Source: Zizania palustris
Lineage: Eukaryota; Streptophyta; Magnoliopsida; Poales; Poaceae
Length of the DNA stretch: 64,000 bases
Direction: 5' to 3'
Assembly (NCBI GenBank): GCA_019279435.1
Contig: JAAALK010000288.1
Coordinates: 56,161,624 to 56,225,623, forward strand
Positions 55,921 to 64,000 of this stretch are shown in pieces. How positions within the stretch are numbered: position 1 is the first letter of the stretch; every line of letters starts with the position of its first letter. The notes beneath the pieces are model-generated. The model did not search any database. It worked only from the letters and a program-made list of their open reading frames with translations, and had not been told where the DNA came from. Made by a program: the position numbers and the translations under genes.

Positions 55921-57450
55921 AAAACCCTGGTCTCCATTCAAAAACCAAACACATTGATGTGCGCTTTCACTTTCTGCGGGATCAATATGAGAAAGGTGTC
56001 ATTGACCTTGTTTCATGTTGATACCCATCATCAGTTGGCTGACATTGTCACCAAACCCCTAGATCAGTCTTCTTTTGAGCGTTTACGAGGGGATTTGGGT
56101 GTTGTGTATCCTTTCTAGGATATTTTGCGTCAGTTTTTCTTTCTTTACTTTTTTTCTTGAGTCTTTTTGTGTGTGTTATATCATACATATTCACATATCA
56201 CACCTTGAGTGCTTCTGTTATATGATGGAACTGCTTTACTCATTCTAGCTGGTACATGCTTTTGATTACTTGTCAATGATCATGCTTTGGTTCAGTTCAC
56301 TTGATATGTCTGATATCTTTCATATGCATGGCTTTTACGCTTTAAACTTGAAAAAATGATCACCATTGCTTCTGGTAGCTAGCATGCGTAGGCTGAATGC
56401 TTTTGCTATCTGTTACATGCCTTGTAGCTAGTTCCTCACATAGATGTAGATATGCAACTTGGACATCTTTATGCTTTTAACATGGAAATGTGCTTTAAAA
56501 ATGATGAAAATCAGAAAAATGAAAATTCCATGCCTTTATGCTTGAGATTTGAAAAGATCCAGGTGGGTTTGTTTTTGTCACATTGCACTGTTCTGGACTG
56601 CTTACCATAGCACTTGGTATGAACTAGGACAATGTAGTGTATGTCAAGACCAATGTCTTAAGCTTCTGATGGTCCAGTTCTGGCCTAGGATTGACTGGTC
56701 GATTAGCATAAGGTTTGACATGCAAATAACCGCTGGCACAAATAAAAAAAGGAAAAAGAAAAGCTTGAACTTTAAAAAGATAACAAGTTTGCTAAAGCAC
56801 TTTGTTTTGAACATTGCTTATCTTGGTAGAATCAGATAGCTTCTGCATCTCATGCTTTACTTTGCTTGTCAACTGGAAAATGTGGTGATGCTTTTGTTTG
56901 CAAAAAATTGAAATGCATGCTAATGACTTTCTTTAGATATCATCTGTTGCACTAATCATGCGATGTATCTTAGACAATATGTCCTTTGCTGTATCTGTTA
57001 GATGTGTAATTGCAGTCAATCATATCTGAGAAGCATGCTTTATTCACTCCACCTGCACCCCAGTTGCATTCATTGCATATTTTGAGGGGGAGTTGTGTTT
57101 CAGGGGGAGTCTATGTCTCTTTTCGAGTGCTTGATGAGTTCACTTGTCAACAAGGGGGAGAAATTTTAGGATAAGAGTTCAAGGGGGAGTTTCGGCTTTC
57201 TCATGCTTTCTCTTTTGGATATCCTTGTTGATGTTTCTGAGATCACACTCATTTTGAGCTTTTACATTTTGGTTACCCATAATGACCGGTTCTTGCTTTT
57301 GTTCAGCTTTTGGTCATTAGGGTTAAACTTTTTCTTTATTTTCTTCTTCTCTGTTTTCTTGTGCCTTGTTTTTGTGTTTCCACAGTTGTTCGCGGGTACT
57401 GAAGAGCTGAAGAAGTGAAGTGTTGACAATACACTCATCAAGGGGGAGAT
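55921..57450 (+). other. 3' non-coding tail of copia E with multiple polypurine tracts
   Basis: After the end of RNase H (KTKHIDVRFHFLRD and HQLADIVTKPLD can still be read to about 56070) there is about 1.3 kb without a convincing gene. Five purine-rich AGGGGGAG-type tracts lie at 57084-57092, 57102-57109, 57152-57160, 57181-57189 and 57440-57449; only the last one abuts the 3' LTR. Several such tracts are described as a Sirevirus hallmark. Confidence 0.72.
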
Positions 57451-59512
57451 TAAGGAGCCATGCTGAAGAGCGTGGGCCTGATGGCTCTAGATGTGATGAG
57501 TCATTGTCAACGATAGTCAAGAGGACTGAAAAGAGAGAGAAGATCTGCTGCGTCTGGGTCGCGTGTGACTCAGGTACATGGGCAGCGAGCGACTGTCGGG
57601 CAGAGGGGCCATGAAGTCAGGCTGGCCCAATCCAGGTACATGGACCAGAAGCAGCAGAAGACCCACTGGGCTGTTGACCAGGATTGACTCAGGTACACGG
57701 GCGGTGAGTGATTGCCGGGCTGAGAGAGCTGCGGAGTCGGGCCGGCCCAATCCGGGTACCTGGTGCAAAGTCGGTGGAGGCTTTGTTAGTTTCGGCGCAA
57801 AACTAATGACCGTTGATCTTGTATCGGACTGTCCAGAAGAGAAGTTGTAGTCGCCTACGAAAGCTTATGCCTCCAGATAAGTCATCTGTAAATAGGAGTT
57901 TACTACTTTGTCCTTAGGCCCACAGTCAGTCAGTCGAGTCTGTAAAAATATCCTAAGGGTAGTTTAGTCTTTTCCTTTGTTTCAGCGTCTGTAAAAACCC
58001 TAAGGGGCTGGTGGAATATTCCTAGCTATTGGGCAGCCTATAAATATGTCCCCAATCCCTAGGTTTAGGTCACCCTTCCAGAATTCACTTTTTAATCCAT
58101 TGGGTCATTTTTATTCCCTGCATTCTCTCTCCTGTTTGTGCGCCGCCAGGTTCTTGCTCAGTTTTATCCCTACATTCCCTCTGTTCTTCATGATGTTTTG
58201 AGATTCTATTCTCTGTTCATGCCGTGGGGGTGTGTGCAGTGATTTGTGTGTGAATCTGAAGCTTCGTTTTGGCCTCTTGTTGTTTATACTGAGTTCACGT
58301 GCTTCTATGTGCTTCTGTTCTTCACGTGAGGAGTACTAGTTCTTGCTTGTAGCAAGTAGTACCTACTCCCTGTAGCAACAATACACTAGCACTCTAACTT
58401 TGCTTTTTCTGTGTAGCTTTTGGTCGAGTAGACAGGACCAAGTCCCTTCTCTGGATGTTTCTGGTGAAGCCCCCCCTCTCTGTTCGAAGTCCCTCAGCTC
58501 CGTGAGGCAGACTTCGATCTGACATCTTCGAGGGCTTTGCTAAAACTTCAACTTCATTTTTGTACTGTAAATCTAGCTTTCGAAGTATGTTTTGTGCTTA
58601 GTGTCTGTTAGCTTCGCATACTTCGACAGTCTTTGTGAAGGTGTACTCCGACTCGAGCTTTTCGAAGTCAATACTTCGGCAAGCTTCGGAGTTAGCTTCG
58701 AAGCTTGTCTCTTGATAGACTTTGCTCGAGGTGTGGTCTCTGAGGTTCTTCTGCTGCTGTCTTTTCGAAGGTCTCAATTTGTGAGTTCGAAGTTTGTAAT
58801 TCGAAGTTTGTAATTCGAAGTTAGCCCTCGGGTCGAAGGTTTTCACTTCGTTTATCATACCTCGACCACGCTAGCTTCGAAGGTAGAGTGTAGGCTTCGA
58901 TTTCGTGTTGCTGCTGTATTTGGCTTCGCTTATCTTTCGAAGGTTGATTTTCTATGACTCTTGTTCGAAGCTTTTTTGTTCGATGTTTAGGCTTCGAAGT
59001 ACACTGTTCGAAGCAACCTTCGATACTGTCATACTTCGCTTCGAAGCATACTTCGCACTTCTTTGACACACTTGAGCTAGACTAGTCTCCACAACCGTAG
59101 GCTCTTCCGTGACAGCCTTCGCTAGACTTCAACAAGGAACTCCGAAGCAGACTTCGACACTGCGAAGCAGGCTTTGACACTGCCAAGTTTCGAATAGGAG
59201 ACAAATCTGAACAGTAATTTCTCATCTCATTTTATGTACACCTAAATCTGTTGATGTGATGATTTGCTTCTGTGAAGTTTGATTTAGCCTTTTTTGAATA
59301 CTCTACATATCCTCCTATAAGCAATATATTGGTGTTATTTGATCAGGACACCGGTCGTTTCTAGGCTAGATAATTTTAGGCTTTGGTAATCTATTTTACT
59401 TTCTGCTGCTTAGTCTTTAGAGGTGCATTGGGTGTTTGGGAACCAGGCCATTGATTCGAAGAATTTTTTAGGCGCCCATTCACCCCCTCTGGTCGCTACT
59501 TTTGGTCCTACA
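57451..59512 (+). repeat. 3' LTR of copia E
   Basis: 2062 bp, TAAGGAGCC (first G mutated) ... GGTCCTACA. It has the same features as the 5' LTR: duplicated GC-rich unit (57560-57770), GGACTGTCC near 57825-57833, TATA box 58038-58046 and a TTCGAAG-rich 3' half (58480-59200). The first hundred bases already show about six differences from the 5' LTR by eye, so E is much older than the Gypsy elements nested in it. Confidence 0.88.
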
Positions 59513-60965
59513 CCGGTCGAGTGTGCTACGGATTCTGTAGTAGTCGAGTCCGAGTATTGGGAGATATGTCGGACCTTGTGATGGTTCGTGGGCTACAATG
59601 CCATCATGGTCTTCTTGATCAGTCCATGAGGTGTTGACCAGTGTTCTAGATTGGTGTGAGTTCTGGTGAAGTGTGTTGTCGACGATCTCCTAAAACCCGA
59701 CACGAGAGCTTCTATCAGATGACTGATCTCCATGGTCGTTCGCTGGTCTTGGAAACGGATCCCTTAAGATGGGACCCACCTGAGTCATCCTATAGACTTG
59801 CAAGCACAGCCCCTAGAAAGTGTCAACGTGTTTCCGTACCTCTGCCCTCTCTTCCTCAGTCAGGTATCCATGGTGATCGGAATGATGTTGTCGTCGTGAG
59901 TTCACCACCATGGCTGAGTTGCTAAATTATGGTCTCACTATGCATGCCAAAAAGCGTGTCGTCGTTTTTTTGTCACACTTTGACACACGTGTGGCCTGGG
60001 AGATCTTCTTAACTCAGTGCGGTCCTACGTTATATAAAAAAGGGCTTCAAGGTGTGCCAATCAATTGACCCTGCAACTGATAAGGAATCATGAAAATATG
60101 ATCAATAGCAAAGCCTATGGCGACGGCCGATGATAGCATGAGGATGTACTCATAGAATATCATGTCGATTGGCCATAGGGTCGAACCATGGTTGAAGCAA
60201 TCGGCAAGCATGCCATCGACCATGAAATGGGAAGTACATATATAGGCCAATGATCATTTTCGATCGATAAAATGTGGCATTGAATCAAGGATAACCGTCC
60301 GACTTGTACTCCGACAGAAATAAATAAAATGTGCTAGATAACAGTCTATATCCTGAAAATAATCACAATAACTAGATCGACCTAACAAAGACAGTAGATA
60401 ATCACGATGAGCTTATAATATATCAAAGTATCAGCAAGCTTTATTATATGAACGATAACAACATGAAAAAGACAAAAAGAGATGTTGGCTTAACCGATGG
60501 AGCCTCAACTACCAACCTAGATCACATCAATCTAAGAGATCAATCTGATACAACCTTTAAACCTAGCCCATACACCGAGAACCGGCAGTTGACTGTTTGA
60601 CATTCACCTCAAGAGATCAAGCTGATGCAACGTGAGGATACTGACCTAGTCATACAGTCGTCGGGGGTGGGGGGGACTCACCACTTCGCGGAGATCAAAA
60701 CGATGAGGCCCAGCTCTGAGTGCCGAATTCCCTGGGAAACCTTGGGAAGCCAAGGGGTGGCAATGCGCCGAGTAGTTGTTTGATAGAGATGGTGTTTGCT
60801 AATCTAACTAGGGGTACATGGTATAGTCTGGAGACTGCCACTCCAAGCACTCTATCCACCGATTCTATATATCTTTCTTCTTTTCATATTTTTCTCTATC
60901 GGCTCCTCTACTCCGGTCATGTTGTAACGATGAACAAGCTTCCTTGACCATCTTTGACCGGATCT
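59513..60965. other. Unassigned DNA to the right of copia E
   Basis: No reading frame with recognisable similarity. Mostly A/T-rich with a G run near 60664-60675. I see no LTR ends, primer site or repeats. If the target duplication of E is real, this should be the other side of gag relic J, that is the 5' end or LTR of that Gypsy family in minus orientation; the sequence alone neither shows nor excludes this. Confidence 0.5.
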
Positions 60966-61965
60966 NNNNNNNNNNNNNNNNNNNNNNNNNNNNNNNNNNN
61001 NNNNNNNNNNNNNNNNNNNNNNNNNNNNNNNNNNNNNNNNNNNNNNNNNNNNNNNNNNNNNNNNNNNNNNNNNNNNNNNNNNNNNNNNNNNNNNNNNNNN
61101 NNNNNNNNNNNNNNNNNNNNNNNNNNNNNNNNNNNNNNNNNNNNNNNNNNNNNNNNNNNNNNNNNNNNNNNNNNNNNNNNNNNNNNNNNNNNNNNNNNNN
61201 NNNNNNNNNNNNNNNNNNNNNNNNNNNNNNNNNNNNNNNNNNNNNNNNNNNNNNNNNNNNNNNNNNNNNNNNNNNNNNNNNNNNNNNNNNNNNNNNNNNN
61301 NNNNNNNNNNNNNNNNNNNNNNNNNNNNNNNNNNNNNNNNNNNNNNNNNNNNNNNNNNNNNNNNNNNNNNNNNNNNNNNNNNNNNNNNNNNNNNNNNNNN
61401 NNNNNNNNNNNNNNNNNNNNNNNNNNNNNNNNNNNNNNNNNNNNNNNNNNNNNNNNNNNNNNNNNNNNNNNNNNNNNNNNNNNNNNNNNNNNNNNNNNNN
61501 NNNNNNNNNNNNNNNNNNNNNNNNNNNNNNNNNNNNNNNNNNNNNNNNNNNNNNNNNNNNNNNNNNNNNNNNNNNNNNNNNNNNNNNNNNNNNNNNNNNN
61601 NNNNNNNNNNNNNNNNNNNNNNNNNNNNNNNNNNNNNNNNNNNNNNNNNNNNNNNNNNNNNNNNNNNNNNNNNNNNNNNNNNNNNNNNNNNNNNNNNNNN
61701 NNNNNNNNNNNNNNNNNNNNNNNNNNNNNNNNNNNNNNNNNNNNNNNNNNNNNNNNNNNNNNNNNNNNNNNNNNNNNNNNNNNNNNNNNNNNNNNNNNNN
61801 NNNNNNNNNNNNNNNNNNNNNNNNNNNNNNNNNNNNNNNNNNNNNNNNNNNNNNNNNNNNNNNNNNNNNNNNNNNNNNNNNNNNNNNNNNNNNNNNNNNN
61901 NNNNNNNNNNNNNNNNNNNNNNNNNNNNNNNNNNNNNNNNNNNNNNNNNNNNNNNNNNNNNNNNN
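60966..61965. other. Scaffold gap of exactly 1000 N
   Basis: Second placeholder gap of unknown real size, between the unassigned DNA and another Sirevirus fragment. Confidence 0.99.
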
Positions 61966-64000
61966 AGCTTCGGGACAACAAGGCTGAGGGTGCTCATTAG
62001 TCTCAGATCACGAGCAGGTGCTCAAGGTTCTCCATACTTGGACCAAAGATCTGGGAGATCAAGGTATCCTCTATCATTGAGAGCACATCTTATGATACCT
62101 TGACCATTTCTGAGTTTTTAGCAAGCTAAAGGCCACCGAGGTTGATATCCAGTTGAGATCAAATCTCACTGGCTCTGGATCAAAGTCTCTGGCCCTTGCT
62201 ACACCTTCTATTGATCCTTCTGTGAGCTGTGTTGGGTTCTCTTTGATGTCTATCACTGAGGACCAGCTTAGCTTGAGTCTTTGGGATGATGATTTGTGTC
62301 TTTTTAACAACCGGGTGCGTCGTGTTTATGACAAAGAATGTTCAAGAGACACGACACAAATCCGGATGCTTTGGTGTGGTGATCCAGGACACTTCATCGC
62401 CGACTTGCCCCAAGCGCATGGACACAAGAAGGGCACTAGTGGTGGCTTCCACGACTCCGGCTAGCACGACAGCTCTTCCTTCAACAAGGGCAAGCCAAAG
62501 ACCAGATTCTTCAGAAAGGCCATGAAGGACTACTGGTGAGAGAACAAGAGGCACGACAAGGCCTTCTTTGCCGAGATGGAGAAGGGCTACTCCAAGCGGT
62601 CCACGTCTTCTTCCTCTTCATCAAGCTCAATCGACGAGGAGATCGTCATTAGGAAGGGGAAGGACAAGGACGATCCGGCGGGTCTTTGCTTCATGGCTTT
62701 CGGGGATAGACCAAAGAGCCGCTCACATCAGCGCCGAAGATCCCGCAAGAGCTTCTGCTCAATGGCTCTTGGGGATAAGGAAGAGAAGAGCTCCTCCGAT
62801 GACTCCGACGACGACGACAACGAAAAGGTATCATCTTATGAACGCGAAATCGTTGATTTACTTGAAAGCAATCGTCAGGAGTTAAAATATCGGGAAAAAC
62901 TGCTTCGGGGAGCTAAGAAGAGGATAGATGAGTTACAGAGTGAGCTTGTCGTGGCCAACGGCAGAATTGAGAGTCTATCTTCTTCCCCCTGCTTGGGTGA
63001 TAGCAGTGAGTGCCCGAAGTGTGAGGTGCTTCTGTGTGACTAGTCGACTCTGAAGTCCAAGTACACAGAAAGGGTTGATGAGAGGGACGCTTTGGCCACT
63101 GAGCTTGAAAGCGCTCAGCTGGAGCTGGAAGATGCTGAAGCCACTATCGTCGCACCCTGTGCTGATTGCCCATCTCATCTTGCTGTCTTAGCTGAGCCAA
63201 AAGCAAAGGGCGATGAGCATTTGGGGATTTGGAGAGAGTGAGAGCTGAGCTGGCACAGACTAGGCTAGAGCTTGAGACACTGTCAGTTCCATCCACTGTC
63301 TGTGAGAACTGCCTGTCTCTTAGACTGGAGTTGATTAAGCTGAAAGCCGAGAAGTCTGTGCAGGTAGATAGCGAGTGTGAGACCTGCTTGTCTCAGGTGG
63401 AGGTTCTAGCTTCCTTGAGAGAGGAGCTAGCTGATTCTCAGAATGAGAATTTTTATCTTCGTTCTATCCTGAGTTAGATCAGTGCCCGAGAGCCACAACT
63501 TGGCATGATGATCTAGCAGTTGAAGAGGCAAGATGGGTTTGGGGTAGGTTACACCTATACCAAGGCTGACTTGGAGAGTGCCATTAGCCAGGCAGTGGAG
63601 TGGAGTAAAATGACTCCTGAGCAGATATCCCAAGACTCACTCCACTGAGTCTTCCCAGGCTAGTCAGCCCAAGGATGGAGTGATCCATGAACAGCCCAAA
63701 TCTCTACCCAAGAAGCCCATCTGGGTTCCAAAGCCCAAAACCTCCACACTTCTCTTGACTCTCTTCCAGGACCCTCTCAACCCAAGAAGACTACACCAAA
63801 CACCACTAAGCCCAAGAATCCCAAGCCTCAACCACATCCCAAGAAGCCCACCTACCATTGTGAGTATTGTCAAAGAGAAGGGCATCTTGCGGAATTTTGC
63901 TTCAGGAGGAAGCGGGTTGAGAGAGCAGAGCATGCTCGTGGTGGTCAGGAGCAGTTCTACCAGCAGGGTGGTAAACTGCGTGTTCCTCGATGCGGGGAGA
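61966..64000 (+). pseudogene. gag: Sirevirus-type Copia copy K, gag fragment
   Basis: Starts inside gag (LRDNKAEGA) and is nearly identical to 40837-42890 of copia E, in the same orientation. It covers the first CCHC knuckle (frame-shifted), the Lys/Ser/Asp stretch, the coiled coil and the second knuckle, intact here as CEYCQREGHLAEFC (about 63860-63900). It shares with E the TAG after LLCD (63041) and the frameshift before ERVRAELAQ (63229). It has its own TAG stops at 63475 (Trp in E) and 63514 (Gln in E), and several one-base length differences. The fragment runs out of the window. Confidence 0.87.

Larger units (their letters stand above)
26879..59512 (+). mobile_element. Sirevirus-type Copia element E, nearly complete, host of two nested Gypsy elements
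   Basis: 5' LTR 26879-28632 plus 40039-40349 (2065 bp after removing element C), primer site 40352-40364, gag from 40415, protease near 43200, integrase/RT/RNase H 53155-55920, a 1.3-kb non-coding tail with several polypurine tracts, and a 3' LTR 57451-59512 (2062 bp). Flanks are ccgat (26874-26878) and ccggt (59513-59517), a 4-of-5 match consistent with an aged target duplication. The very long coiled-coil gag, the Opie/SIRE-like RT motifs and the repeated polypurine tracts point to the Sirevirus (SIRE/Maximus) lineage. Multiple frameshifts and TAG stops make it inactive. Confidence 0.88.

Noticed and set aside
56549..56839. Possible env-like or extra ORF in the tail of copia E
   Set aside because: 96 codons without membrane segment, signal peptide or similarity that I can recognise; composition is that of the surrounding non-coding DNA.
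59656..59925. 89-codon frame right of copia E
   Set aside because: Short, low-complexity support only, no recognisable domain and no second copy to test conservation.
60852..62000. Frames of about 350 residues across 60966-61965
   Set aside because: They are open only because the gap has no stops.

Overview
The window is intergenic DNA of a flowering plant, most likely a grass or another monocot with a large repeat-rich genome. Almost every base that can be assigned belongs to LTR retrotransposons. The main families are Ty3/Gypsy of the Tat type (two RNase H domains plus an antisense gene), a chromovirus-like Gypsy family whose pol reads into its LTR, another Gypsy gag family, and a Sirevirus-type Ty1/Copia family. 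I see no host gene, tRNA, rRNA or CRISPR array. Two runs of exactly 1000 N (23310-24309 and 60966-61965) are scaffold gaps, so the window is three contigs joined in an order that cannot be verified here.

Contig 1 (1-23309). Positions 1-376 are part of a Sirevirus LTR on the minus strand, lying in a Gypsy gag relic (J, 377-1204 and 6668-7577). J is split by a young chromovirus-like element (G, 1205-6667, minus strand, 5-bp duplication gagtc) that has lost gag and the RT core. Next come the 5' half of an older relative of G (H, 7578-10281) and a second Sirevirus copy (A, from 10339). A is interrupted in gag by a GC-rich Tat element (I, minus strand, 13835 into the gap).

Contig 2 (24310-60965). 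It opens with an inverted, roughly 99% identical copy of the J/H segment (24310-26878). A nearly complete Sirevirus copy (E, 26879-59512) follows. Two Tat elements of one family are nested in E: C in its 5' LTR (28633-40033, plus strand, duplication ggaga) and D in its protease-integrase region (43378-53142, minus strand, duplication gttgc). Removing them leaves E with LTRs of 2065 and 2062 bp. The last 1.45 kb is unassigned. Contig 3 (61966-64000) is another copy of the Sirevirus gag.

The most interesting system is the antisense gene of the Tat elements. In C, D and I it has its own TATA-type promoter just inside the 3' LTR and runs against pol. It encodes a protein related to the plant 'putative gypsy type transposon' (Transposase_28-type) family, with a long coiled coil and a short conserved C-terminal motif. 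Small introns with canonical borders sit at the same places in these diverged copies. The last intron carries a stop codon and a poly(A)-like signal, which suggests two alternative protein ends. A copy-specific tandem array separates the antisense gene from pol in all three elements. Every copy here is mutated, so these are relics of the system rather than a working one.
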